This document shows positions 1-9,315 of a stretch of 64,000 nucleotides of DNA, in pieces. Within the stretch, counting starts at the first letter, position 1. Each line of letters begins with the position of its first letter. The notes beneath the pieces are model-generated. The model made no database searches and was not told where the DNA came from. It was given only the letters and a program-made list of their open reading frames with translations. The position numbers were made by a program, and so were the translations under genes. The stretch is from contig CAIYLW010000020.1 in the NCBI GenBank assembly GCA_903927185.1, positions 62,001 through 126,000 on the forward strand, in the 5' to 3' direction. The DNA is from an uncultured Bacteroidota bacterium. Lineage in GTDB: Bacteria; Bacteroidota; Bacteroidia; Chitinophagales; Chitinophagaceae.

Positions 1-1
1 G

Positions 2-220
2 AGTTGCATACAACTTAAAATGTTGCCAGAGGAAGCCATCAATGCTGCAACCATTAATGGTGCCTTTGCGATGGGTTTAGAAGAATGTGTTGGTTCCATT
101 ATGAAGGGAAAATTGGCAAATCTGATATTCACCAAACCTATACCTTCATTAGCCTATATTCCATATGCATTTGGCTCTAATCTGATTGATAAAGTGATGG
201 TAAAAGGTGTTTTTCAATAA
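2..220 (+). CDS. hutI: Imidazolonepropionase, C-terminal end (partial)
   Basis: Last 72 codons of a gene that begins upstream of the window; the reading frame is open from base 2. Imidazolonepropionase hydrolyses 4-imidazolone-5-propanoate to N-formimidoyl-L-glutamate, the third step of histidine breakdown, in the cytosol. The tail shows the amidohydrolase-family ending: a helix with EEAINAATINGAFAMG, then a GSIMKGKLANLI strand typical of the small composite beta domain, then a family-typical SLAYIPYAFGSNLID stretch. The metal ligands and catalytic residues lie outside the window. The next gene, 66 bases downstream on the same strand, encodes the following enzyme of the pathway, which supports the call. 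An ATG at base 20 is internal, not a start. Confidence 0.88.
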   Translation, partial: SCIQLKMLPEEAINAATINGAFAMGLEECVGSIMKGKLANLIFTKPIPSLAYIPYAFGSNLIDKVMVKGVFQ

Positions 221-286
221 CTGATATTTTTCTCTATCAAGCTAATAGGTTAAATTACCAAGATCAGAAAATTTCAAAACTGATTT

Positions 287-1339
287 ATGAAACATTTCAA
301 GTACTATAACAAAGAAAATATTCTATCAATCACTAAGATTCGTAGATACGAAACTAAGCTTGGAGAGCGCATTCAGGTGTTAACAGATGTAAACAATATA
401 GAGCAATCTTTAAAGGAATCAAATGCAGGGTTTGTCCTAATAGGCATACCTGAAGATATTGGTATCAAAGCAAACCATGGAATAGGAGGGGCTGACTCTG
501 CCTGGGTTCCATTTTTGCAGGCGTTTTTAAATATACAGAGTAATGATTTTTTAGAAGGCGGGGAACTTTTGCTGTTGGGACATTTTGATTTTTCTGATAT
601 GGAACACTTAATTGAAAATAATGCTTTAAGTCTGGATGAAAGGTCAGAAGCATTTCGTCATGCGGTAAATACTATAGATGCAGAAGTGGAGCAATTGATT
701 CATTTAATTACACAGAATAAAAAGATCCCAATTGTAATTGGAGGTGGACACAACAATTCTTATCCTTGTATCAAAGGAGCTGCAAAAGGATATTATAAGG
801 CAGGGTTATTACCCATTGCTCAAATTAACGCGATTAATCTTGATGCGCATGCAGATTTACGTCCCATGGAAGGAAGGCATAGTGGTAATGGATTTACTTA
901 TGCAGAAGAAGATGGTTACTTAGAAAAATATTGTGTGATTGGAATTCAAGAAAATTATTTACCTCAAAACGTATGGATTGATATCGTTAATAATCCATTT
1001 GTTGATTGTATCACTTATGAAGACATCTTTATTCATGAAAAAAGAACTTTTCTTCAAGCCATAGGCCACGCTACTTCATTTACCGATGATACAAGATCTG
1101 GCATAGAATTAGACCTGGATATTATTAAAGATGTATTAAGTAGTGCTACATCACCTGTTGGGATTAGTACAAATCAAGCGCGTCAATATATTCATTATGC
1201 CACTTCACAATCAAAAGTAGCTTATCTACATATTTGTGAAGGAGCTACTCATTTATCTGATGGCAGAACAAATCCAAGCACAGGTAAACTCATTAGCTTT
1301 TTAGTAAGTGACTTTGTAAAAGCTGTTTTAATCGATTAA
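287..1339 (+). CDS. hutG: Formimidoylglutamase (arginase superfamily)
   Basis: Ureohydrolase-fold enzyme of 350 residues, predicted to hydrolyse N-formimidoyl-L-glutamate to glutamate and formamide at the end of histidine degradation. Manganese-site motifs of the arginase family are visible: GGGHNNSYP near residue 151, NLDAHADLRP near 184, and ELDLDII near 273. The segment between them (EGRHSGNGF) resembles Bacteroidota formimidoylglutamases more than agmatinases or arginases. Length is normal. It sits directly downstream of hutI and probably shares its transcript. It converges on the penicillin-binding protein gene, with only 3 bases between the stop codons. Cytosolic; no signal peptide. Agmatinase is the alternative, but the hutI context argues against it. 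Confidence 0.88.
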   Translation: MKHFKYYNKENILSITKIRRYETKLGERIQVLTDVNNIEQSLKESNAGFVLIGIPEDIGIKANHGIGGADSAWVPFLQAFLNIQSNDFLEGGELLLLGHFDFSDMEHLIENNALSLDERSEAFRHAVNTIDAEVEQLIHLITQNKKIPIVIGGGHNNSYPCIKGAAKGYYKAGLLPIAQINAINLDAHADLRPMEGRHSGNGFTYAEEDGYLEKYCVIGIQENYLPQNVWIDIVNNPFVDCITYEDIFIHEKRTFLQAIGHATSFTDDTRSGIELDLDIIKDVLSSATSPVGISTNQARQYIHYATSQSKVAYLHICEGATHLSDGRTNPSTGKLISFLVSDFVKAVLID

Positions 1340-1342
1340 ATT

Positions 1343-3793
1343 TTATTTGCCATTACCAGGTTTTTTATTGGTAGGCGGCATAATTGCTTTCCCTTTTTCA
1401 ACAGGTTTATTAGTTGGAAGAGGTGATTTGCCATCAGTTGCTTTTGGAACAATTTGTGGTTTAAGATCTGATTCTTTAAGCTTTGATTTTTTGGTGGCCT
1501 CTAAATTAATATCTGATTCAGGACTGATTTCTTCTGCTTTAATTTCTTTTGGTACTTCATAATCTGTGCTAGTTCCGTTGCCCTGATCTTCACCTTCACC
1601 AGTCATAGGTGCAGCAGTTCCATTGATAAAATCAAAATTCATATCACTCATGTTTTCAGGCTTCATAAATGTTTGACTTGGATCTAATCCACAATTAGGA
1701 TCTGCTGCTGCTTTAGCATAGAAGTAAGCCCAGATAGGCATGGCTGCTCTTGCACCTTGTCCGTTTAAATTCTCTCCATTAAATCGAATTATTCGATCAT
1801 CAGCACCCACCCAAGTACCTGCCAAGATTTGAGGAGTATATCCCATAAACCATGCATCACTATTATCGTTTGTAGTTCCTGTTTTACCAGCCATTTCTAA
1901 ATTGCCAGGTAAATCGTATGCCCATATTCCCCTTGCCGTACCAAATTGAACAACACCTTGCATCATCTTAACTACTGAATAGGCAGTTACTTCACTGATT
2001 ACTTCTTTACGCTTCGGACTAAAACTTTCCAATACATTTCCATTTCTATCTTCAATCCTGGTTATGTACATGGGTTTAGCATTCATGCCTCTTCCTGGAA
2101 ACATACTGTAGGCTTGCATCATTTCGAATAATGAAATTTCACAAGAGCCTAAAGCAATGGAAGGATAGGGTTCGATTTTTGTTTGTAAATCGCAGCGTTT
2201 CAGATAATCTACAAATCTTTTAGCGCCATTATTCCCAACAGCATCGAGTTGTTTCATAATATAAGCAGATGCACAGTTTCTGGATTTAGCCAATGCTTCA
2301 GCCATTGTGATGGTGGCACCTGTACATGATTTGCTGGTAGCAGGAACTAAGCCATAAGCACCGAAACTTTGTTGTTGATCTTCTACCGTTGTATTAGGAG
2401 TAAATCCTGCTTCTTCAATGGCCAAACTATACAACAGGGGCTTCATAGTAGAACCCACCTGACGTTTGGTATTGATATTTGCGTGGTCGTATTTAAATGT
2501 CTTGAAATCAATTCCACCAACCCAGGCTTTTACCTCGCCAGTATTGGGATCCATCGCCATGAAACCAGCCTGCATCATTTGTCTGGTATATTTAATAGAA
2601 TCATAAGGTGTCATGAATGTGTCTTTGCCTCTGGTATTATTCCAAGCAAATACATGCATAGGTATTTTTTGTTTGAAGCTTGCTTTTATTTCATCTTCAT
2701 TCAATCCTTCTTTTTTCAAAAAGTGCCAACGATCACTTTGTTTCATGGCATTTTCTAAAATGTTTTCATGATCTTTCCAAACGGATCCTGTCTTGATATT
2801 GTCTTGTGTGTTAAGAATCTTCTGCATATAATTCATATGCTTTGCCACGGCCTCCTCTGCATACATTTGCATTCTAGGATTGATAGTAGTGTAAATACGC
2901 AAACCATCTCTGTACAAATCGTAATTATCACCATTACTTTTTTTATGAGTTTTGCACCACTTCTTCATATCCTCACCCAACACCATTCTGAAGTAAGGTC
3001 CAAGGCCAGCACTTTCATCCAATTTTTTATAATTTAATTCAATGGGCTTACGTTTTAAAACTTCGGCTTCAGAATTACTTAAATAATTTTTTTGAACCAT
3101 TCTATTTAAAACAAGGTTTCTTCTTTCCAAGGCCTGACGAGGATTACGTCTTGGATTATATAAACCAGGGCCATTAATCATTCCTATTAAAACTGCTGAT
3201 TCTTCTATATTTAAACGGTCTGGTTCTTTCTGAAAAAAAGTTTTTGCACCATTTCGGATTCCAAATACATTGTCACCAAATGCAACCGTATTTAGATATA
3301 ATGTGAGAATTTCCTCTTTAGTAAAATTTCTTTCTAACTTAATGGCAATGATCCCTTCCTTCAATTTTTGAATACTTCTTAATAGGAAATTTTTAGTACT
3401 CCAATTTTCAGTAAATAAATTTTTTGCGGTTTGCATGGTAATGGTACTTGCACCTCCTTGGCTTCCCAGATAAATGAACGCTCTAGCAAGGCCTTGTGCA
3501 TCAATTCCACTATGGTCATAGAATCTTTTATCTTCAGTGGCTACAAGCGCATTGATGGCATGTTTGCTAATGTCTCTATAATAAACATTTATTCGGTCTT
3601 CAATATAATATTTGCCCATCAAGTATCCATCTTGTGCATACACCTGACTAGCTTGTAAGGCAGTAGGGTTTTCGATATCTTCAATATCTGGCATATCGCC
3701 AATCCATCCCCAATTAATCATCAAAAGGAAAAGAATGATGAAAGCCATGCCTCCAAAAAATATTCGCCAAAAAAGCTGAACTGGTCTAGACAT
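1343..3793 (-). CDS. mrcA: Penicillin-binding protein 1A (bifunctional transglycosylase/transpeptidase)
   Basis: Class A penicillin-binding protein of 816 residues that polymerises glycan strands from lipid II and cross-links the peptides. It has a short cytoplasmic start and one membrane segment (residues about 10-27). The GT51 glycosyltransferase domain follows, with the catalytic Glu in VATEDKRFYDHSG (about residue 87). The transpeptidase domain has the Ser nucleophile in GSTMKP, then SRN, then KTGTTND. The C-terminal 80 residues are a low-complexity Pro/Lys/Glu tail (PTNKPVEKG), likely a flexible periplasmic extension. The SprE-like gene lies 72 bases upstream on the same strand, so the two may be co-transcribed. 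Intact, with all catalytic motifs present. Confidence 0.95.
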   Translation of the reverse strand: MSRPVQLFWRIFFGGMAFIILFLLMINWGWIGDMPDIEDIENPTALQASQVYAQDGYLMGKYYIEDRINVYYRDISKHAINALVATEDKRFYDHSGIDAQGLARAFIYLGSQGGASTITMQTAKNLFTENWSTKNFLLRSIQKLKEGIIAIKLERNFTKEEILTLYLNTVAFGDNVFGIRNGAKTFFQKEPDRLNIEESAVLIGMINGPGLYNPRRNPRQALERRNLVLNRMVQKNYLSNSEAEVLKRKPIELNYKKLDESAGLGPYFRMVLGEDMKKWCKTHKKSNGDNYDLYRDGLRIYTTINPRMQMYAEEAVAKHMNYMQKILNTQDNIKTGSVWKDHENILENAMKQSDRWHFLKKEGLNEDEIKASFKQKIPMHVFAWNNTRGKDTFMTPYDSIKYTRQMMQAGFMAMDPNTGEVKAWVGGIDFKTFKYDHANINTKRQVGSTMKPLLYSLAIEEAGFTPNTTVEDQQQSFGAYGLVPATSKSCTGATITMAEALAKSRNCASAYIMKQLDAVGNNGAKRFVDYLKRCDLQTKIEPYPSIALGSCEISLFEMMQAYSMFPGRGMNAKPMYITRIEDRNGNVLESFSPKRKEVISEVTAYSVVKMMQGVVQFGTARGIWAYDLPGNLEMAGKTGTTNDNSDAWFMGYTPQILAGTWVGADDRIIRFNGENLNGQGARAAMPIWAYFYAKAAADPNCGLDPSQTFMKPENMSDMNFDFINGTAAPMTGEGEDQGNGTSTDYEVPKEIKAEEISPESDINLEATKKSKLKESDLKPQIVPKATDGKSPLPTNKPVEKGKAIMPPTNKKPGNGK

Positions 3794-3865
3794 AATGAAT
3801 TGTATATATCAAAGTAAACTTATTGTAAATCTAAATAACTGTTATTGAATCTTTCGTTATAAGTT

Positions 3866-6805
3866 TTAAAAAATATCAGGAAAAATGCCGTGCATAAATG
3901 TTTTATAAGTGGCAATATCTTTGTTGGTCAATAATATATTCAAGTTCTGTCCACTAATAATGGTGAAACTATATTTATCGGCAGCTAACCATGGAACAAT
4001 TCTAGATGCAGTCAAGGGTTTGGTTTTATTTAAATAGCTTACAGCATCACCAGCATTTGCAAAGGGACCAATTAAAATTAGAAGTTCTTGATTTGTAATA
4101 GCTGAAGCATTGATGTCTAATTTTTGGATATTATAGTTCTCTCGGTTATATCTATTAAAAGCATTCTTACCCTCACTAGCATAAATAGCATCAACTTTTG
4201 TAAGTATCACAGCAACATATTGTGAGTCGGTTGGATTAAATGAATATCCATTTTGAGCAATGTTAATTGGTTTCACATTGGGCGCTGAAATCCCAGGTAG
4301 CTTTAGCTCTTTAGGAGTTTGTTTTACAGTAGAACCTGATTGGAATGGTATTGCCGTTTTTACAGTAGCAATAGTATCTATATCGATTTGACGAGTTACT
4401 TGTTCCTCTGGCTTTTCGATTTTAAGATTTGTAAGATAGTTTTCAATTTCTTTTCTTCTATGCAAAACCTCAACCATGGTTGCAGCTTTCTCTGACATAG
4501 GTGATTTTGGAAAACGAGCTAGTATTACTTCTAATCTTTTATTGCCAATACTATCTTCTCTATTTTTAATGTAATAAATGGCTTCTATATATAATTGCTG
4601 AGGTGTCCAGTATGAAGTGCCGTAAATTTTATCTGCTTTTTGCTTTGTAGCAATTGCATTCTTAAAGTCGCCAGCAAGAAATAAATCGTAAATCTCTTTA
4701 TATGTTTCAGTGGCAGGATCTATTTTAACTTCTTTTGTTTTTTGTTGAGTAAGGTTGGTGAAATTCCCATTAGGGAAATATACTTTCAATAAGTTTCTGA
4801 TAGAATCTGCCTGTATTGGTTGATGATTTCTATCGTAACAAATGGCAAGGTTGAAATATGATTTTTCTGTTTCCTTAATATTGGTAAATCTTGTTACAAC
4901 AGTTCTATAATCTTTGATAGCGCTTGGATAGTCGTATAATTCATTTTGAAATTCATATCCATTTCCTAATAAAGCGGTTAATATTTTAAAATAGGAAGCA
5001 GTCATTTTTTCATTAGTTAATGGAAGATCATCAGTGAGAGCTTCAATACTTAATTCTTTTGTTTTTGGAGTAGCCGCATCTCCGGCATTTTGCGTCATTG
5101 TTTTTGAAGTAGGGTTACTTCTAGCAAATGTTTTTTCAACTGATGATTGTTTTCTCCAATTATCTACATTAGGACGATTACCCCATTTAGCTTTAAATTC
5201 TGTAAATCCCCTTATTTTTAATGATTGATTTTGGAAATAAAAATCAGATCCACCCCCGCCATTCATTGTGTTATTTTGCCCAATTATCCCAGTAGCACCT
5301 GCGCCTCCAAAAGTGATATCTGCATTTTCGGCTTCTCTTAAACCAGCTTCTTTTCGTAATCCTTTCAATTTATTATTTAAAAAAGCAGTTCTTTCTGGAA
5401 GGGACATCAAAGCAATCTTTTGCAAACTATCTTCCCTATTAATAATAGTTAGATTTTCGTTAATGATTTTCAGAGCAGGCTTCCTAGTATTTACTCTAAT
5501 TTGATCCATTTCTTTAAGCTGACTAACTGATAAGCTATCATAATAGCGATAAGAATCTTGATAGTGTTTTCTACTATAATTTAAATCTGCTAATAGTAAA
5601 AAAATTTCTTGTCTTTGCGACGGATTGTTTTGATTGACTTTTAAACTTTTTAATAAATACTCTTGTGCTTGGTCGGGATGATTTTGCTTTAATTCTAATT
5701 TAGCAGCAGCATAAAAAATGATGTCTTTATATTCTTCATATAAAGGTCGTTTCCCCATTTTTTTTAAATCTTCTAAATTTTGTTTTAATGCATCTTGTTT
5801 GTGCCCAGATTCTAAGGCACTAATTGCTAAGTGAGCATATACTTCGAGAATAGGGTCAACTGTTGTTTTAATGGATTGTTTATAATTTACTACTGCTAAA
5901 CTATCCCGGCCTACACTGGAATATAATTGACCAATTAAATATTGCCAACGTGCTTTCTCCCCTTTATTAATAGCTCTGTCTAGTGCTTTTGCAAGATAAT
6001 TTGCCGCACTATCAGGTGTGTTTTCTTTATAATATTTATAGGCAATGAGTTCTTCCAAATGGGTATGTAAACGGCTAGGAAAATTGGGATCTATTCTTAA
6101 AATTTCAATTAATGCTCCAGCTTCAGCAAGCTTATTTTGTTCTAGATATGTTCTGATTCTCCAGAGAAAACTTTCATTTCTGCCAGGAGGATTTGTAGTA
6201 AGTTTTTTCCAAAGACTTTTCGACTCAACTGTTGATATAGAGAAAGCACCTTTTTGTTTACTTGCATTACTTCCAATTGGTATATCATAGCCATCATCTT
6301 TAGGCGCAAAGGAATAATTTATGTATTGGAAAACAGTGGCTGCGGAATCGTAATATTGTTTATAGAGGTAAGCTTGTCCCATTAATAAGTAGAGATCATC
6401 TACCCAATCTGTTCTTAGATCATGCAATAAAATGCCTGCGGTACATTTATAAATGACAGAATCGAGTTGTATATTATTTTTTGAAACACCTTCCATTGTA
6501 TAATTATAGAAAGGGAGTAATTCTGTATAGTCTTCATGAAAATTGCTTTTTGCTTTTTCAAGAATCTCATTTAATTTATTATTTGCATTAAAATAATAGT
6601 TGAAATGGGTTACCGTATTTTGGTAAAACTTTTTTGAAGCTTTTAGTTTTCCAGAGCCTGTCATTTCTGCTTGAAGCGGGCGATCTTGGTAAGCTTTGGG
6701 CTTTACTAATTCAATAGAACTATATGGCTGTGCATTACCTTTTAAAAAGGATAGAAGGGATGCAAAAAAAATGAATAATAATAATAAATACCTATATTTT
6801 GCCAT
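3866..6805 (-). CDS. sprE: TPR protein of the SprE/PorW gliding and type IX secretion family
   Basis: Exported tetratricopeptide-repeat protein of 979 residues. An N-terminal signal sequence (residues 1-25, ending near GNAQ) is clear, but there is no lipobox cysteine, although known SprE and PorW proteins are usually described as lipoproteins. TPR-like helical repeats occupy about residues 100-460. A Gly/Asn-rich spacer follows, then more TPR-like helices (about 600-780). The C-terminal 110 residues form a compact domain starting VAVILTKVDAIYASEG, which I recall from Bacteroidota SprE-like proteins. SprE and PorW are needed for type IX secretion and gliding in Flavobacterium and Porphyromonas. 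The family call rests on domain layout and remembered similarity; the exact role here is inferred. Confidence 0.72.
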   Translation of the reverse strand: MAKYRYLLLLFIFFASLLSFLKGNAQPYSSIELVKPKAYQDRPLQAEMTGSGKLKASKKFYQNTVTHFNYYFNANNKLNEILEKAKSNFHEDYTELLPFYNYTMEGVSKNNIQLDSVIYKCTAGILLHDLRTDWVDDLYLLMGQAYLYKQYYDSAATVFQYINYSFAPKDDGYDIPIGSNASKQKGAFSISTVESKSLWKKLTTNPPGRNESFLWRIRTYLEQNKLAEAGALIEILRIDPNFPSRLHTHLEELIAYKYYKENTPDSAANYLAKALDRAINKGEKARWQYLIGQLYSSVGRDSLAVVNYKQSIKTTVDPILEVYAHLAISALESGHKQDALKQNLEDLKKMGKRPLYEEYKDIIFYAAAKLELKQNHPDQAQEYLLKSLKVNQNNPSQRQEIFLLLADLNYSRKHYQDSYRYYDSLSVSQLKEMDQIRVNTRKPALKIINENLTIINREDSLQKIALMSLPERTAFLNNKLKGLRKEAGLREAENADITFGGAGATGIIGQNNTMNGGGGSDFYFQNQSLKIRGFTEFKAKWGNRPNVDNWRKQSSVEKTFARSNPTSKTMTQNAGDAATPKTKELSIEALTDDLPLTNEKMTASYFKILTALLGNGYEFQNELYDYPSAIKDYRTVVTRFTNIKETEKSYFNLAICYDRNHQPIQADSIRNLLKVYFPNGNFTNLTQQKTKEVKIDPATETYKEIYDLFLAGDFKNAIATKQKADKIYGTSYWTPQQLYIEAIYYIKNREDSIGNKRLEVILARFPKSPMSEKAATMVEVLHRRKEIENYLTNLKIEKPEEQVTRQIDIDTIATVKTAIPFQSGSTVKQTPKELKLPGISAPNVKPINIAQNGYSFNPTDSQYVAVILTKVDAIYASEGKNAFNRYNRENYNIQKLDINASAITNQELLILIGPFANAGDAVSYLNKTKPLTASRIVPWLAADKYSFTIISGQNLNILLTNKDIATYKTFMHGIFPDIF

Positions 6806-6909
6806 GCTGTCTGAACGATGATTTTAAAAACTTACTTAAAAATACAGTTATTTCTTATTTCTAGTGGCTAAAAGCAGATACAATCCTACCTTTAACCTGA
6901 TTTAACACT

Positions 6910-7305
6910 ATGGCCAAACTGGATTATAACGATACAATAAAAAGATTAAGGAATAGTTACCGCTTGGTAATTATGAATGATGATACCTATGAAGAGGTAG
7001 TTACCTTTAAACTGACCAGGTTAAGTGTCTACATTGGATTAAGTGTAAGCTTTGTATTATTAGTAGGTTTAACCATCGCCTTGATAGCTTTTACACCACT
7101 CAAGTTTTATATACCTGGTTATGGAACTAGAGAGAGTAGAACAGCACTTCAGGTTCTAAAAATCAGGACTGATTCATTGGAACAGAGTATACGATATAAG
7201 GATCAGTACCTTGAAAGTATTAAAAAGGTATTGAATGGTACTTCAACCAATCAAAGGGATACCGTACTTTTGGTTTCGCCAAAAACAGCCATTTCAAACG
7301 AATAA
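6910..7305 (+). CDS. Short single-pass membrane protein resembling the N-terminus of an M23 peptidase family
   Basis: Protein of 131 residues: a basic cytoplasmic start, one membrane helix (about residues 42-62), the family-like block FTPLKFYIPGYG, then a coiled-coil-like helix rich in Leu/Glu/Lys and a short Ser/Thr tail. The first 110 residues resemble the anchor and helical neck of Bacteroidota membrane-bound M23/LytM-type peptidases. The peptidase domain with its HxxxD and HxH motifs is absent. It is either a stand-alone anchor protein or a shortened relative. It stands 104 bases from the divergent SprE-like gene and is followed 2 bases later by atpZ, so it heads a small operon. Function unknown. 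Confidence 0.7.
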   Translation: MAKLDYNDTIKRLRNSYRLVIMNDDTYEEVVTFKLTRLSVYIGLSVSFVLLVGLTIALIAFTPLKFYIPGYGTRESRTALQVLKIRTDSLEQSIRYKDQYLESIKKVLNGTSTNQRDTVLLVSPKTAISNE

Positions 7306-7307
7306 TC

Positions 7308-7517
7308 GTGGATAAAAATGATAGTAACCGACTGCTTTGGCAATATGCCGGACTTGCAACTCAGTTGTTAGTTACTCTCGCTTTTGCCATGTATATAGGT
7401 TATTGGTTGGATAATAAAATTGGTTGGCAAAGGTCTTTATTGGTATGGCTATTACCTTTATTGGTATTATTGGCAACCCTATATAAATTAATAAGGGACA
7501 CTTCAAATAAAAAATAA
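7308..7517 (+). CDS. atpZ: AtpZ/AtpI family membrane protein
   Basis: Tiny integral membrane protein of 69 residues with two hydrophobic helices and the family pattern QYAGLATQLL followed by YIGYWLDNKIGW. AtpZ/AtpI proteins accompany ATP synthase genes and are thought to help c-ring assembly or Mg2+/Ca2+ supply; this comes from family knowledge. The start is GTG, 2 bases after the previous stop. Its stop overlaps the next ATG as TAATG, which suggests translational coupling. In many Bacteroidota this gene precedes atpB, but here no ATP synthase structural gene follows. Confidence 0.8.
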   Translation: MDKNDSNRLLWQYAGLATQLLVTLAFAMYIGYWLDNKIGWQRSLLVWLLPLLVLLATLYKLIRDTSNKK

Positions 7518-7918
7518 TGTTCGAAAAGAGGAAGATATTTTTGCCATTGGTTTTGGTCTTTGTGGTAGTTAATCTAATTGCCCTGCTGATAGGTTCTGTA
7601 TTAAAAGTCTGGAAAGTTGACCCATATGTGGTGGTAGGTGCCAATATCTTACTTTTTTTGATTAGTTATTATAATGCCTTACAACATATTAAAGTGATGT
7701 CTCAATCAAATCCTCATGCAATGGTTAGAGGGGTAATGGGGTCTACCGTTTTGAAACTATTTGTTTTAGGAACTGCTGCATTTATTTATCTATATAATTC
7801 AGGTGATCAAATAAATGTGAACGGTTTATTTATTAGTATGGGACTTTATATTTTATATACCTGGTTAGATGTTCGTATTGCTTTAAAAAGAAACCCAGTG
7901 AAAAAAAGATGGCAGTAA
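7517..7918 (+). CDS. Four-helix membrane protein of the atpZ cluster (AtpI-like)
   Basis: Integral membrane protein of 133 residues with four predicted helices (about residues 8-28, 37-53, 75-93 and 101-118) and a basic C-terminus. The size and four-helix layout match the small AtpI-like protein often found between atpZ and atpB in Bacteroidota, but I see no diagnostic motif. Its start codon shares one base with the atpZ stop (TAATG), and its 3' end overlaps the SprT-like gene by 10 bases, so translation of all three is probably coupled. A role in F0 assembly is inferred from position only. Confidence 0.65.
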   Translation: MFEKRKIFLPLVLVFVVVNLIALLIGSVLKVWKVDPYVVVGANILLFLISYYNALQHIKVMSQSNPHAMVRGVMGSTVLKLFVLGTAAFIYLYNSGDQINVNGLFISMGLYILYTWLDVRIALKRNPVKKRWQ

Positions 7919-8538
7919 CTGAGCATCCCATGCAGGCATTGGCCGCCTATTTACCCGATAGTAGCTTTGAACCTGTGGTAACATACCTCCACCAATACAA
8001 AGTTCATTTAACTGTAACGAAACAACGTAAATCGGTCTTGGGCGATTATCGACATGCCGGGTGGGGTGGAAACCATAGAATTAGTATCAATGGAAATTTA
8101 AACAAATTCGAATTCCTGATTACGTTATTGCATGAGCTTGCACATTTACTTACTTATGAGCAATATCGAAATAAAGTGGAGGCCCATGGTAAAGAATGGA
8201 AATATTGCTACAGCCAGCTATTAATTGTATTTGTTGAATTAAAAATTTTTCCAATTGATGTTGAAAAAGCTTTACAGAAATCTATAAAAAATCCTTCTGC
8301 CACGGCCAATGGAGAAACTGCCTTATTATTAATTTTGCGTTCTTATGATGCTATAAAAAAAGAAGGTTTTTCTACTGTTTTAGAATTACATGAAGGGGAT
8401 ATTTTTCAAACGGATAAAGGAAAAATATTTCGAAGAGGATTAGTTAGGAGGAAAAGAATTGAATGTATTGAGTTGAAAACTAATTTACATTATATTTTTA
8501 GTCCTATTACTTTAGTAAAAAAAATAGTGCTTCCATAA
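7909..8538 (+). CDS. SprT-like domain protein (putative zinc metalloprotein)
   Basis: Cytosolic protein of 209 residues. The metalloprotease-type motif HELAH lies at residues 75-79 and a third possible ligand in EAHGKEW (His93), the layout of SprT/SPRTN-like domains. The preceding strand (HRISINGNL) fits the family. SPRTN cleaves DNA-protein crosslinks in eukaryotes; the substrate of bacterial SprT-like proteins is unknown. The C-terminal 60 residues are basic and beta-rich (RRGLVRRKRIECIEL) without the cysteine pairs of a zinc ribbon. The gene starts inside the end of the preceding membrane protein gene (10-base overlap), which suggests co-translation. Confidence 0.78.
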   Translation: MAVTEHPMQALAAYLPDSSFEPVVTYLHQYKVHLTVTKQRKSVLGDYRHAGWGGNHRISINGNLNKFEFLITLLHELAHLLTYEQYRNKVEAHGKEWKYCYSQLLIVFVELKIFPIDVEKALQKSIKNPSATANGETALLLILRSYDAIKKEGFSTVLELHEGDIFQTDKGKIFRRGLVRRKRIECIELKTNLHYIFSPITLVKKIVLP

Positions 8539-8634
8539 TTTAATTGACGGAGTGTTTTAGCGGTTTAAAATGGGTGTTTAAAATTCTATTAATTTGAAAC
8601 AGCTGAGTATTATTGTACTTCAAAACTAAAATTT

Positions 8635-8892
8635 ATGCTGTACCATCAAAGAAAATCAGAAAGAATGCAATTAGGAAAAAATATTAAATCCATTCGGGGC
8701 ATGAAGGGGCTTCCACTAAAATATGTGGCCAATGAATTAGGAATGAGTATTTCAAATCTAAGTAATATTGAAAATGGCATTACTGGTATTGAACAAAAAA
8801 ATCTTTTAAAACTTGCTTTAGTTTTTGGAGTTGATCATCAACAAATTCAGATTTTCAATCCAGATAAAATAATGGAATTATCAGTTCAATAA
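8635..8892 (+). CDS. Small XRE-family helix-turn-helix protein
   Basis: Protein of at most 85 residues consisting almost wholly of one Cro/C1-type HTH domain: LGKNIKSIRGMKG, then YVANELGMSISNLSNIENG, then IEQKNLLKLALVFG. An internal ATG at 8665 (MQLGKNIK) would give a 75-residue protein and is an equally good start, because the domain begins there. No effector domain is present. It converges on the response regulator gene with no base between the two stop codons. Target unknown. Confidence 0.75.
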   Translation: MLYHQRKSERMQLGKNIKSIRGMKGLPLKYVANELGMSISNLSNIENGITGIEQKNLLKLALVFGVDHQQIQIFNPDKIMELSVQ

Positions 8893-9288
8893 TTAAAAGT
8901 TTAATATAGAAACTATGGTTTCTAAATCTACAGGTTTGCTTAAATAATCTAAAATTTCAGGAAAAGTTTTTGATTTTTCAAAATCTTCATTTGCAATTGA
9001 AGAGCTAACAATATAGATTGGTATTTTTTTGTAGGTATCAATATTTACTTTTCTAAATTCTGTTAAGAACTCCCATCCATCCATAATGGGCATATTGATA
9101 TCTAATAAGATTATTCCGGGCAATTCTTCATGGTTAGATTTGAGCTGTATTAATGCTTCTAATGCATCAGAACCATTGATAAAAGAAATCACTTCATTAT
9201 TGATTCCCATGGCCGATAAAGACTTTTTCATTAGAAAAATGTAAATCTCATCGTCATCAATAATGCATATTTTTTCAGTTTCTTTCAT
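8893..9288 (-). CDS. Single-domain response regulator (CheY-like receiver)
   Basis: Receiver domain only, 131 residues: acidic pocket IIDDDE (residues 9-14), phosphorylation site LLDINMP (Asp63), a Ser in the Thr/Ser position (IVSSS) and the conserved Lys in LSKP (Lys118). There is no output domain, so it probably acts by protein contact or phosphotransfer. It lies 68 bases downstream of the PAS histidine kinase on the same strand. A TACTTTTG promoter-like box in that gap may also give it its own transcript. The kinase is the obvious phosphodonor, but this is inferred from position. Confidence 0.88.
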   Translation of the reverse strand: MKETEKICIIDDDEIYIFLMKKSLSAMGINNEVISFINGSDALEALIQLKSNHEELPGIILLDINMPIMDGWEFLTEFRKVNIDTYKKIPIYIVSSSIANEDFEKSKTFPEILDYLSKPVDLETIVSILNF

Positions 9289-9315
9289 TATATTATTTTT
9301 TGGTTAAAATAAACC

